Positions 19,838 to 27,007 of a stretch of 51,967 bases of DNA are shown one piece after another. Position 1 is the stretch's first letter; every line of letters begins with the position of its first letter. The DNA is from Halobacteriovorax sp. (GTDB taxonomy: Bacteria; Bdellovibrionota; Bacteriovoracia; Bacteriovoracales; Bacteriovoracaceae): the NCBI GenBank assembly GCA_020048985.1, contig JAIFLR010000023.1, forward strand, positions 1 through 51,967, given 5' to 3'. Both the position numbers and the translations under genes were made by a program. The notes beneath the pieces were generated by a model that did no database searches, was not told the origin of the DNA, and worked only from the letters and a program-made list of their open reading frames with translations.

Positions 19838-20245
19838 ATGAAAGCCGCTTATATCCTTGTTTCATTTCTTATTGCTACAAATGCCTTTGCCACTTGCCCT
19901 GATATGGCGAAAAAGGCAGTCTCCAAATATAAGAAAGAGAATTCTGTTACATCTTCTAGCTATGCTACTTTTGCCAACACTCTTAACCACTACCGCTTTG
20001 AAATGCGTCCAGAAGGCCGACCAGCAATTGAGAGTGTTAGCGCTTACATTAAGGGCAGGAAGCTCACTGGTTTTGAAGTTATTGTCACTGATGGGGGAGA
20101 TGAATCTAAGTTTAGGTACGTTCTAAATGATAAAAAAGAAATCATTGTTGCATACTGGTACAATCAGTCACCAATGACCTATTGGTTTTGCGGAAAAAAC
20201 ACCTCTATAGAATCTGAGTACACAAATGACGGTAGCGAGATTTAG
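19838..20245 (+). CDS. Small secreted protein of unknown function
   Basis: 135 residues with a signal peptide (MKAAYILVSFLIATNAFA) followed by TCPDMAKKAVSKYKKEN. The mature part has two Cys (TCPD near the start, WFCGKN near the end) that could form a disulphide, and a YVLNDKKEIIVAYWYN beta-like segment. An AGAGGAG ribosome binding site precedes the ATG. The family is not recognised. Its stop overlaps the stop of the convergent anti-sigma gene by 4 bases, with no terminator between them. Confidence 0.75.
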   Translation: MKAAYILVSFLIATNAFATCPDMAKKAVSKYKKENSVTSSSYATFANTLNHYRFEMRPEGRPAIESVSAYIKGRKLTGFEVIVTDGGDESKFRYVLNDKKEIIVAYWYNQSPMTYWFCGKNTSIESEYTNDGSEI

Positions 20246-20796
20246 GCTTGTTGTTGAACTGGTCTCATCATAACCTTAGTCAAGAAAATCGAAATCCCTA
20301 CTCCTGCAAGTAACCACGCTGCAATGAACTCCATGTGAAGATGTGGTGAGCTTCCTTTTATCATCGAGGAAAGCGTGACTAAGGTTCCCAATGAGATAAC
20401 CCCCAGCAATGAAAAAGTACCATAAGCGGAGGAATTGATTTTCCGCTTTTGGGCAGGCGTAAAAAGCAGTGCTGCCATGAATACGCTGCCCACGAAAAAG
20501 AATCCGCCACAAAACAGTCCGCAGGCCACATGGCCATAGGATTCAACGAACCCTACTAATCCTTGTCCTCCACCAAGAGGTCCCAGACCAAACTGTGGGC
20601 AAAGTGTGAGCGTCAAAGAGCTTATCACCATGTGTGTGAAAAGCAGCTTTGTCATCACGGATGACCAGCGAGGGTTGAGATCATTCATAATAATGTCTCG
20701 GATCGATTTATTGATACCTGAAGAGGGATGATGAGTTATCGGTTCAGACAAAAATGACTCGTAGTCTTTCGCCATTTCTTTTTCAGTTTTTTTCAT
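20242..20796 (-). CDS. Membrane anti-sigma factor candidate
   Basis: 184-residue integral membrane protein with a charged cytoplasmic N-terminus (about 1-45, the part that could hold the sigma factor) and about four membrane segments (near 48-68, 85-112, 125-147, 155-175). The start overlaps the ECF sigma stop as ATGA. Gene order and architecture resemble NrsF/DUF1109-type anti-sigma proteins, such as the Caulobacter SigF partner; this assignment is inference from layout. Two Cys in the GHVACGLFCGG segment of the second membrane helix could be a metal or redox sensor, as in NrsF proteins. Confidence 0.65.
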   Translation of the reverse strand: MKKTEKEMAKDYESFLSEPITHHPSSGINKSIRDIIMNDLNPRWSSVMTKLLFTHMVISSLTLTLCPQFGLGPLGGGQGLVGFVESYGHVACGLFCGGFFFVGSVFMAALLFTPAQKRKINSSAYGTFSLLGVISLGTLVTLSSMIKGSSPHLHMEFIAAWLLAGVGISIFLTKVMMRPVQQQA

Positions 20797-21305
20797 TTGG
20801 TGCCTCTTAATTCTTTTAATAACCGGCTGATTCGTTTCCTGATGGTCGCCGCATTGACCTTAAATTCTTTGGCCATCTCTTCAAATGACCATTCTTCCAG
20901 GTAGCGCAGTTCCAAGAGCTTCTTTTGTGATTCATCTAATTGATCGGTTAAGCTCAAGTCGGAATCCGAAGAGTTCTTCTCTTCATCTCGGATTTCAATG
21001 TCCTCACTGTGCTTCAAAATATTGCTTCTAGTTCTCGTTTTCCTGAAATCATCAATCATGGTGGTCTTCACCATGGTAAAGAGCCAGGCAGAGAAAGGGA
21101 ACTTAGGATCGTATGTCTGTTTTCGTTGGTGCATTTTAAGAAACACCCCTTGATGAATTTCTTCCGCATCCTTAGAGTCCCAGCAGTTTTTAATGAGATA
21201 ACTGAAGACGCGAGCAGAATACCTTCGGTAAAGCTCCTCAAAGGCTGCAGCATCATCAGCACTGGCGTACCTTAACATCAGTTCTTCATCGCACTCATTA
21301 ATCAC
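20793..21305 (-). CDS. ECF RNA polymerase sigma factor
   Basis: 170 residues with sigma-70 region 2 (about 12-85: FEELYRRYSARVFSYLIKNCWDSKDAEEIHQGVF, then FPFSAWLFTMVKTTMIDDFRK) and region 4 (about 115-165: LLELRYLEEWSFEEMAKEFKVNAATIRKRISRLLKEL), joined by an acidic linker. Region 3 is absent, as expected for ECF factors. It is co-transcribed and translationally coupled with a membrane anti-sigma candidate. Its own promoter has the same -35 and -10 as the divergent Cys-rich peptide gene, so autoregulation is likely. Ribosome binding site GAGGAAG. Confidence 0.93.
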   Translation of the reverse strand: MINECDEELMLRYASADDAAAFEELYRRYSARVFSYLIKNCWDSKDAEEIHQGVFLKMHQRKQTYDPKFPFSAWLFTMVKTTMIDDFRKTRTRSNILKHSEDIEIRDEEKNSSDSDLSLTDQLDESQKKLLELRYLEEWSFEEMAKEFKVNAATIRKRISRLLKELRGTK

Positions 21306-21325
21306 TTAAGCTTCCTCACGGTATC

Positions 21326-21353
21326 AATACGCATCTGGGACTATTTTTGTGAC
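21326..21353 (-). promoter_or_regulatory. Predicted ECF promoter of the sigma/anti-sigma operon
   Basis: On the minus strand GTCACAAAAA (21353-21344), 10 bases, then TGCGTATT (21333-21326). The identical pair at identical spacing faces the other way 12 bases away. Read as -35 GTCACA and -10 CGTATT the spacer is 16 bases, a normal ECF spacing. The expected transcript start is only about 14 bases before the sigma ATG. Confidence 0.75.
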
Positions 21354-21365
21354 AAAATTGTTTTG

Positions 21366-21393
21366 GTCACAAAAAACACCCTTACTGCGTATT
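21366..21393 (+). promoter_or_regulatory. Predicted ECF promoter of the Cys-rich peptide gene
   Basis: GTCACAAAAA at 21366-21375, 10 bases, then TGCGTATT at 21386-21393, the exact counterpart of the divergent promoter. The two -35 elements face away from each other and form a perfect 10-bp inverted repeat. Expected start near 21400, about 37 bases before the ATG. Confidence 0.75.
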
Positions 21394-21436
21394 CTAAGTA
21401 ATCTGCCAATGATGGCAATAACAGGGAGTTATTCCG

Positions 21437-21664
21437 ATGAAATCGTATCTTAAAACCAGCCTTTTCACTACACTAATGGCCTTCTCGATAGCGTCCCCGG
21501 TCTGGGCCGATAATCACGAAGGGCATAAAGACTGTACTTGCACAAAAGAGTGTAAAGAAAACTGTAAAAAGGGTGATAGCAAAGATTGTAAGTGCGAAAA
21601 TGGCGCCTGCAAAACCGGTGGAGATTGTGGGGAGAGCTGCGACAAAAAACACAGCAGCAAATAA
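21437..21664 (+). CDS. Secreted cysteine-rich small protein, metallothionein-like
   Basis: 75 residues: a signal peptide of 24 residues (cleavage after PVWA) and a mature part of about 51 residues with nine Cys, three His and many Lys/Asp/Glu, and almost no hydrophobic residues. Cys pattern: CxC, CxxxC, then CxC, CxxxxC, CxxxxC and CxxxC. This composition suggests metal binding in the periplasm or outside the cell. Ribosome binding site AGGGAG. It has the same promoter as the divergent ECF sigma/anti-sigma pair and so is their likely target. It resembles in concept, not in sequence that I can align, the copper-induced bufferin peptides; no DUF692 or DUF2063 partner gene is adjacent. Confidence 0.85.
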   Translation: MKSYLKTSLFTTLMAFSIASPVWADNHEGHKDCTCTKECKENCKKGDSKDCKCENGACKTGGDCGESCDKKHSSK

Positions 21665-21681
21665 GTTATTTCATATCCATC

Positions 21682-21713
21682 AGGTTGGTGGCCATGTTTA
21701 TGGCTTCCAACCT
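21682..21713. terminator. Hairpin between convergent genes, possible bidirectional terminator
   Basis: AGGTTGG (21682-21688) pairs with CCAACCT (21707-21713), and inside it GCCAT pairs with ATGGC around GTTT. It lies after the Cys-rich peptide stop and overlaps the last codons of the convergent gene. No T tract on either strand, so termination activity is uncertain. Confidence 0.4.
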
Positions 21714-22237
21714 CTGAGGATTAACTTTGAAGCAAGGTAGCGGCTATCTTTTGTCATCTGAAACAATTCGCTTAGAAGAGTCACTACATATAATTCTCGT
21801 CCAGAGGCCCATTCAAATGGTCCCTTCGGATAATTCACTCCAAACTTCATGGCGCGGTCGATATCTTTTTTTGAAGCGACATTTTCTTCTAAAGCATAGT
21901 GGGCTTCATTGATGATTTGCACGATGGTTCTAGGAAAAACAAAACCGCAGGAGACAATGGAAGTTTCAAACGGTTTAAACCCAAGCTCTTTAAGTTTAGT
22001 GATAAAAGCATCACTTGGCGCATTCAGATGAACTTCGACTTTTTTTTCTTCATCGCAAAAAAGTGCCGCAAAGGAGCCCTTTAAGTTAGGATATGCAGCA
22101 TAAAATTCTGCGGGATTATAACAAGTGAGATCCATGTAGATCTCTTTACCTGGGTTGGCCTTAAGGATTTCTTTTTTCTCTTCTTTAGTCCCGAATCCGA
22201 AATTAATGAGGATGTTATCAAATGTAACGTTAGTCAT
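21698..22237 (-). CDS. 3-hydroxyacyl-CoA dehydrogenase C-terminal-domain protein
   Basis: 179 residues from ATG 22237 (MTNVTFDNILINFGFG), overlapping the paaH-like stop by 8 bases. The C-terminal part (about 95-175: CGFVFPRTIVQIINEAHYALEE... MKFGVNYPKGPFEWA) matches the 3HCDH C-terminal dimerisation/substrate domain. The N-terminal part has no GxGxxG nucleotide motif, so it probably lacks NAD binding. It may be a second half-domain that completes or regulates the upstream dehydrogenase, or a decayed paralogue. A longer in-frame start to 22372 lies inside paaH and was rejected. Confidence 0.78.
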   Translation of the reverse strand: MTNVTFDNILINFGFGTKEEKKEILKANPGKEIYMDLTCYNPAEFYAAYPNLKGSFAALFCDEEKKVEVHLNAPSDAFITKLKELGFKPFETSIVSCGFVFPRTIVQIINEAHYALEENVASKKDIDRAMKFGVNYPKGPFEWASGRELYVVTLLSELFQMTKDSRYLASKLILRGWKP

Positions 22238-23093
22238 ACTTGTAAAATCCTCTTTTATTCTTACGTCCAAATCTCTTTTCTTCCACCATCTGTTTTTGGA
22301 GGGCATGAGGAGCAAAGCGGGCCTCCTTATTATAGGCTTCCCAAACGGAGCAGGTGACCGAATAATTAACATCTATACCAATGAGATCCATCAGTTCAAA
22401 TGGTCCCATTTTAAAACCACCGACTTCTTTTAGAATGCGGTCAACTTCCTTCATTTTTACTTCATCGTCTGTTTCCACAATTCGAAGTGGTTCACCATAG
22501 AAGTTACGTGCCACTCGGTTGACGATGAAGCCAGGGGAGTCTTTGCTCAGGGCCGGCTTCTTCTCTTTTGAGTCAAACCACTGATAGAGATCTTCACAGA
22601 GTTTACTGTCCGTTTCTTGGCCCTTGATCACTTCCACCAATTTCATAATTGTTGCAGGATTAAAAAAATGCAAGCCGATGAAACGAGATTTACGCTCTGG
22701 TGACACGGCTGTGGCCATTTCTGAAATTGGGAAACTTGAGGTATTTGAGGCAATGATGGTGTGAGGCGAAAAATAAGCATCGAGTTTTTTGAAAAGTTCT
22801 TTTTTGATCTCAAGGTTTTCAATGATGGCCTCGATTACGAGGTCAGTGTTTTTAGAAACTTGATCAAGAGTTTTAATCTCAAAAAGCTTCTTCATCTGAT
22901 TGACCTGGCAGCTTGTGAGCTTTTCTTTTTCTACAAGTTTGTCCCACGAAGAGTGAATACCAGCGAGGGCCTTCTTTAATTGCTCCTCAGAGGTGTCCAC
23001 CAGCTCTACAGAGCACATCTGCTGGGCAAACCATTGAGCGATGCCAGAACCCATGGTTCCGGCACCGATAACGACAATTCTTTGTAGATTCAT
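22230..23093 (-). CDS. paaH: 3-hydroxyacyl-CoA dehydrogenase
   Basis: NAD-dependent oxidation of a 3-hydroxyacyl-CoA to the 3-oxoacyl-CoA. 287 residues, the usual length for single-function enzymes of the PaaH/3-hydroxybutyryl-CoA dehydrogenase type. Rossmann motif VVIGAGTMGSGIAQ (residues 6-19), the catalytic region SNTSSFPISEMA and LHFFNPATIMKLVEV, and the C-terminal 3HCDH domain (about 190-287). It follows the PaaA-family gene by 2 bases. Assignment as PaaH rests on its neighbours; a butyryl-CoA type role is possible. Confidence 0.88.
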   Translation of the reverse strand: MNLQRIVVIGAGTMGSGIAQWFAQQMCSVELVDTSEEQLKKALAGIHSSWDKLVEKEKLTSCQVNQMKKLFEIKTLDQVSKNTDLVIEAIIENLEIKKELFKKLDAYFSPHTIIASNTSSFPISEMATAVSPERKSRFIGLHFFNPATIMKLVEVIKGQETDSKLCEDLYQWFDSKEKKPALSKDSPGFIVNRVARNFYGEPLRIVETDDEVKMKEVDRILKEVGGFKMGPFELMDLIGIDVNYSVTCSVWEAYNKEARFAPHALQKQMVEEKRFGRKNKRGFYKYD

Positions 23094-23095
23094 GA

Positions 23096-23914
23096 TTAAG
23101 AAAGAGAGTATTCGAGAGGCTGTTCAGACTCTTTGTACTCAGGAACTTTAAGTCCCCATTCAGCACATTTTTCTGTGATTTCTTTTACGAAAGCGTCACG
23201 AACGTCTGCATTTGAGCGATTTTTAAGACCAAGTTTTTGATAGATATCATTTCCTGTCCCTGTTGATTTGCCAAACGTGTTCATCACACGTGGCCACCAA
23301 AGATTCAGGCGCTCTTGAAGAAACTTTCTTTTTTCAGGATCTGAAGCCATTTCCTTCACGGTTTTGTCTCCGTGGGCAAGGTGCATGCTTTCTTCCTTGC
23401 AGATTGTCCCGATAGCATTTTTCCAAGGCATATAACTTGATTCAAGAGTGTCTTCCAAAACGTGGCCAGCAGCTCTATCCATTAAGAAGTTAAATAAACA
23501 GAAATCTTCCCAGTGAGTGATTTGGTAATAAAAGATATTTACGCGTTTATCTTTTTTAGCACGCGAGAAACCGATGTTGGCAGTATCGGCCGGAATTCTC
23601 CAGTCAAAATCATGGCTAAGCATATGCTCGTGAGTCTTTTCCCCTAGATCATCAAGGATTTTATAGATCACATGAGCGTGGCGCATTTCATCTTTAACAA
23701 TTTGAGCAACCAGAACTCGTTCATGAGCATTAGGAGCTTTAGCAATCCATGGCATATAGCCAAGGCCGCCAGCATATTCAGAATCTGCCTGCATCCAAAG
23801 AAGGTTCAGAAGATTCTTACGGTAGATCTCTGGCATCTCGGTGGTTGCATCAAATGTGCGGCCGTTTTTAATTTCTTCGAAGAGTTTGATATCTTCGCTA
23901 GTGTACTGACGCAT
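23096..23914 (-). CDS. PaaA/PaaC-family di-iron oxygenase-like protein
   Basis: 272 residues of the ferritin-like PaaA_PaaC family. Two ExxH iron motifs are visible, E76-MR-H79 in VKDEMRHAHVIYKIL and E175-SM-H178 in CKEESMHLAHGD, with further acidic candidates E65 and E154. In PaaABCE the A subunit epoxidises phenylacetyl-CoA with help from the structural subunit PaaC, the linker PaaB and the reductase PaaE. None of paaB, C, D or E is encoded in the window, so electron supply and substrate are open. Sequence style is nearer to PaaA than PaaC or BoxB. It lies between the PaaG- and PaaH-like genes, which supports a role in aromatic acyl-CoA oxidation. Confidence 0.78.
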   Translation of the reverse strand: MRQYTSEDIKLFEEIKNGRTFDATTEMPEIYRKNLLNLLWMQADSEYAGGLGYMPWIAKAPNAHERVLVAQIVKDEMRHAHVIYKILDDLGEKTHEHMLSHDFDWRIPADTANIGFSRAKKDKRVNIFYYQITHWEDFCLFNFLMDRAAGHVLEDTLESSYMPWKNAIGTICKEESMHLAHGDKTVKEMASDPEKRKFLQERLNLWWPRVMNTFGKSTGTGNDIYQKLGLKNRSNADVRDAFVKEITEKCAEWGLKVPEYKESEQPLEYSLS

Positions 23915-23928
23915 GGATTACTCCTTAT

Positions 23929-24720
23929 CTATAGACCTTTAAAATTTGGTTTTCTCTTTCCTAAGAAGGCACTCACACCTTCTTTATAATCCTCAGAGAA
24001 GCCAAGAAAACGCTGAACGTATTTCTCGCGGTTAAGTACCTCTCCTAGACCCTTTTCACTCGCATATTGGAAGTTCTTCTTTACCATTTTAACCGAAAGA
24101 GGGGCCAACAAATTGATTTCCAATGCAAGTTTTACAGCTTCCTCAAGAGGGTTTTCAGCTATGGTATTGATGAAATTATACCCGAGCATCTGCTCCGAGA
24201 GAAGGGGCTTACCTAACAAAGCGAATTCCAAGGCCTTTGTGTTCCCCATTTGTCTAACTAGCATGAAACTCATGCCCGCATCTGGGGCCAGGCCGATCTG
24301 ACTAAAACCAGAGATAAATCGCACTCCAGGAGCCGCAATTTTCAAGTCACAGGCCAGAGCAACAGATAGTCCAGCTCCGGCACAAACGCCTTGAATGGCG
24401 GCAATCACGAGCTTGTCAGATGATTTTATGGCATCAATCAAAGGATTCCACTCAGTTTCAATGGTGAGTCCGATATCAACCGGACCTTTGGTGGCATCAA
24501 CTGAGCGGTCATTTAAATCCTGTCCAGAGCAGAAAGCTTTTCCTTCCGCTGCCAGAATAATGGAGCGTACGTTTGCGTCCTTATTGGCCTCGCGAATCGC
24601 TGTAATGATATCCAGCTTTCCTTGGACGTTTAGAGCATTATAAACCTGAGGACGATTGATCGTAATAATCGCGGTCCCGTTGGTGATTTCAAATTTTATG
24701 GTTTCAAAAGTTTTTGTCAT
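23929..24720 (-). CDS. paaG: Enoyl-CoA hydratase/isomerase of the PaaG type
   Basis: 263-residue crotonase. The oxyanion-hole segments are AFCSGQDL and VCAGAGLSVALACDL. At the second catalytic position it has FSQIGLAPDAGMSF, with Asp as in PaaG (2-(1,2-epoxy-1,2-dihydrophenyl)acetyl-CoA isomerase), not Glu as in classical hydratases. It therefore probably isomerises, not hydrates. The start overlaps the small lipoprotein gene stop (ATGA) and the PaaA-family gene follows after 14 bases, an order consistent with epoxide formation followed by isomerisation. Confidence 0.85.
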   Translation of the reverse strand: MTKTFETIKFEITNGTAIITINRPQVYNALNVQGKLDIITAIREANKDANVRSIILAAEGKAFCSGQDLNDRSVDATKGPVDIGLTIETEWNPLIDAIKSSDKLVIAAIQGVCAGAGLSVALACDLKIAAPGVRFISGFSQIGLAPDAGMSFMLVRQMGNTKALEFALLGKPLLSEQMLGYNFINTIAENPLEEAVKLALEINLLAPLSVKMVKKNFQYASEKGLGEVLNREKYVQRFLGFSEDYKEGVSAFLGKRKPNFKGL

Positions 24721-25070
24721 TTGTATGTTGGGTAAAAGTTAATAGGTTGGAGAACTTCAATGTATCCACCATCTTTTGGCGGAGTAAATTTAAGCCCTCT
24801 TATTTGCTCTAAGAGGCAAGCGTGAAAACTTGGATCTTTGAAAGCCGTCTCCGCAATTTTCTCGTCAGTGACTTTTCCGTCTTTATCAATGGTAAAAGCA
24901 ACCATAACGACACCTTTCTCATTCGTGTCCCTGCCTTTGTAGGATTCACTTTCAAGAAAGCAGGAACGGTACTCATCTTGCTTGGTCTCCATGACTGTCC
25001 TAATAGGATCATATTTGGGCTCATGAGAGGAGCAAGCTGCCAGAAGAATCAAGAGACTAATTGCCTTCAT
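24717..25070 (-). CDS. Small lipoprotein with TonB-C-like domain
   Basis: 117 residues. Signal with a lipobox (LILLAAC, Cys about 13) gives a small outer-membrane or periplasmic lipoprotein. The mature region has VVMVAFTIDKDGKVTDEKIAETAFKDPSFHACLLEQIRGLKFTPPKDGG split over about residues 54-100: this VxFxIDxxGxV...L..FxPP pattern is that of TonB/AgmX-type C-terminal domains found in many deltaproteobacterial lipoproteins. Three Cys remain after the lipid Cys. It lies inside an acyl-CoA operon, overlapping the paaF-like gene by 14 bases, where its role is not obvious. Confidence 0.75.
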   Translation of the reverse strand: MKAISLLILLAACSSHEPKYDPIRTVMETKQDEYRSCFLESESYKGRDTNEKGVVMVAFTIDKDGKVTDEKIAETAFKDPSFHACLLEQIRGLKFTPPKDGGYIEVLQPINFYPTYK

Positions 25071-25845
25071 ATTTCGGCTCTCTTTTTTCCATAAAAGCCT
25101 TCATGCCTTCTTTCTGATCCTTTGAAGAGAAAGTCAGGTAGAAATTTCTTCTTTCATATTCCATGCCGTCTTTAAGTGAACTCTCAAACGCCATATTAAC
25201 CGCTTCTTTAGCAAGCTTTACTGCTACCGGAGCGCGGTTTGATATAAGCTTAGCAATCTCAAAAGTTTCTTGCATAAGGGTTTCGGCCGGAACCACTCTT
25301 GCCACAAGTCCTGTTCTCTCGGCTTCGTAGGCATCCATCATATCACCAGTCAGAACTGCCAACATCGCTTTTGATTTCCCAATAGCGCGAGTGAGGCGTT
25401 GAGTTCCGCCAGCTCCTGGAATGGTTCCAATTTTAATTTCAGGCTGACCAAATCTTGCAGAGTCTCCAGCAATGATGAAATCACAAGACATCGCAAGCTC
25501 GCAGCCGCCGCCCAGAGCAAAGCCGTTAACAGCTGCAATCACTGGCTTAGTAATGAGCGAGAGTTGTTTCCAAGTACGGAAACGATTGTCATTAATTTGA
25601 TCGATGGGTGAAGCCTCGGCCATTTGTCCGATATCTGCACCGGCGGCAAAAGCGCGATCATTTCCTGTGAGGATAATTACACGCACATCTTTATCGTCTT
25701 CTAAAAAAAACATCGCCTCAACAACATCCTTCATCAGGTCAGTAGAGAGCGCGTTTAGAACCTTAGGGCGGTTCAATTGAATCAAAGCAATGTGGTTATG
25801 CTCACGATAGTTTTTAGTAACTAAGATATTTTCAAAAGTTTTCAT
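25057..25845 (-). CDS. paaF: Enoyl-CoA hydratase
   Basis: 262-residue crotonase with both catalytic glutamates of classical hydratases, in GGGCELAMSCDFIIA and FGQPEIKIGTIPGAGGTQRL, plus the oxyanion segment AFAAGADIGQMAE. It hydrates trans-2-enoyl-CoA to the 3-hydroxyacyl-CoA that the PaaH-like enzyme would oxidise. It starts directly at the end of the EthD-like gene (shared base 25845). It could be PaaF (2,3-dehydroadipyl-CoA hydratase) or a general short-chain hydratase. Confidence 0.9.
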   Translation of the reverse strand: MKTFENILVTKNYREHNHIALIQLNRPKVLNALSTDLMKDVVEAMFFLEDDKDVRVIILTGNDRAFAAGADIGQMAEASPIDQINDNRFRTWKQLSLITKPVIAAVNGFALGGGCELAMSCDFIIAGDSARFGQPEIKIGTIPGAGGTQRLTRAIGKSKAMLAVLTGDMMDAYEAERTGLVARVVPAETLMQETFEIAKLISNRAPVAVKLAKEAVNMAFESSLKDGMEYERRNFYLTFSSKDQKEGMKAFMEKREPKYEGN

Positions 25846-26165
25846 TATGCTTTAACGACGGTTTCTTCAGCAAAATGAACTGACACGAGGTCGCCAGCAA
25901 ATTTCATGGCATCTTTGCCAGACTCCATCATTTCAGGAGTTTTCATCGCTGCTTTCCATGAGTCTTTATTTTCAAAACACATTTCTGCAATCATAAGAAG
26001 ATTTGAAGCACCAGTTGGGCCTCCAAAAATTTTATTCGTACGAAGTTCTGTCATTCCTGGGATTTTAAAACAGATAGGCGTGTGAACGTTTTTGTAGTGA
26101 TCTTCGAATTTGGCCTTGGCCGCATCATCAGTTGGAACACGGTAAACTGCGATTACTTTAAACAT
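25845..26165 (-). CDS. EthD/ABM-type ferredoxin-like fold protein
   Basis: 106 residues matching the EthD family: MFKVIAVYRVPTDDAAKAKFEDHYKNVHTPI, with H in the HxP element after a short helix, and IPGMTELRTNKIFGGPTGAS. Such proteins are small dimeric barrels associated with oxidation of ring compounds or ethers; the reaction is often unknown. It is the first gene of the acyl-CoA operon. GAGG precedes the ATG, and a TATAAT lies 22 bases upstream. Confidence 0.82.
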   Translation of the reverse strand: MFKVIAVYRVPTDDAAKAKFEDHYKNVHTPICFKIPGMTELRTNKIFGGPTGASNLLMIAEMCFENKDSWKAAMKTPEMMESGKDAMKFAGDLVSVHFAEETVVKA

Positions 26166-26186
26166 TTTCTGCCTCGTGCGTTATGG

Positions 26187-26192
26187 ATTATA
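26187..26192 (-). promoter_or_regulatory. Possible -10 box of the acyl-CoA operon
   Basis: Perfect TATAAT on the minus strand, 22 bases before the EthD-like start. The 17-base-distant -35 position reads TAGCTA, a poor match. TTGACA at 26235-26230 is too far away to pair with it; paired with TATGGT (18-base spacer) it would give an alternative promoter. Confidence 0.35.
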
Positions 26193-26242
26193 TAGACGTG
26201 GCATAACCATAGCTAGAGGAGGGGGAAAATGTCAAAATCAGA

Positions 26243-27004
26243 TTAGCCGAAACGCCCTTCAATGTAAGCCGCTGTACGCGCTTCTTTAGGGGTTTCAAAG
26301 ACGTCCTTGGTTTTACCCATTTCAACCAATTCACCCATATACATGAAGATGGTCTCATCAGAGACGCGTTTGGCCTGACTCATGGAGTGAGTCACAATGA
26401 GAATAGAGTAGTCTTTTTTAAGATCCTTAATCAGAATTTCAATCGCCTCAATACCGGCAGGATCAAGGGCAGAGCAGGGCTCATCTAAAAGAAGAAGTTT
26501 AGGTTTTAGTGGTAACAATCGAGCAATGCATAATCGTTGCTGTTTTTCGAGACTCAGAGTTAGTGCAGAACGGTTCAGTTGACCTTTAAGATCTTCCCAA
26601 AGCCCAACGCGCTTCAAAGATGTTTCAACCATTTCGTCTAGCTGCTTGTTCGTCAACTTGCGCATATGTGTTCTGGCACCAAAGATAACGTTCTCGTAAA
26701 TAGAAAGCGGAAGAGGATTTGGCTTCTGAAAGACCATTCCTACCTGACGGCGGAGTTCTGGTAGAGCAACTGTTGGGTGGTAGATATCATTACCCAAAAC
26801 TTGAATACTGCCTGAGTGAGAAACTTCACCTGCACGTTCATTGATTCGGTTTAAACATTTAAGATAAGTACTTTTTCCGCAACCACTTGGGCCGATAAGG
26901 GCAGTGATTTTGTAGGCAGAAATATTAAAGGTCAGGTCTTTTAGGGCCTGAAATTTACCATACCAAAAACTAAATTCATTCGTATTAACAACATCATTTC
27001 TCAT
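26243..27004 (-). CDS. pstB: Phosphate ABC transporter ATPase with altered signature motif
   Basis: 253-residue PstB-like ATPase. Walker A GPSGCGKST (38-46), Q-loop MVFQKPNPLP, Walker B LLLLDEP (about 170-176), D-loop SALD and H-loop H206 in VTHSMSQA are all normal. The ABC signature, however, reads LSLEK (150-154; bases 26557-26543) in place of LSGGQ, followed by the usual QQR. It is the last gene of the pst operon, 3 bases after its partner ATPase, which has a normal LSGGQ but other defects. Together they could form a heterodimer with one working ATP site. Confidence 0.93.
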   Translation of the reverse strand: MRNDVVNTNEFSFWYGKFQALKDLTFNISAYKITALIGPSGCGKSTYLKCLNRINERAGEVSHSGSIQVLGNDIYHPTVALPELRRQVGMVFQKPNPLPLSIYENVIFGARTHMRKLTNKQLDEMVETSLKRVGLWEDLKGQLNRSALTLSLEKQQRLCIARLLPLKPKLLLLDEPCSALDPAGIEAIEILIKDLKKDYSILIVTHSMSQAKRVSDETIFMYMGELVEMGKTKDVFETPKEARTAAYIEGRFG

Positions 27005-27007
27005 ATA

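Noticed and set aside
21349-21372. TGTGAC...GTCACA as a CRP/FNR-type operator
   Set aside because: The spacing (14 bases between TGTGA and TCACA) does not fit CRP, and the arms are fully explained as two divergent ECF -35 elements matched by two identical -10 elements.
26230-26235. TTGACA as -35 of the EthD-like operon with TATAAT 26187-26192
   Set aside because: The spacer would be 37 bases.
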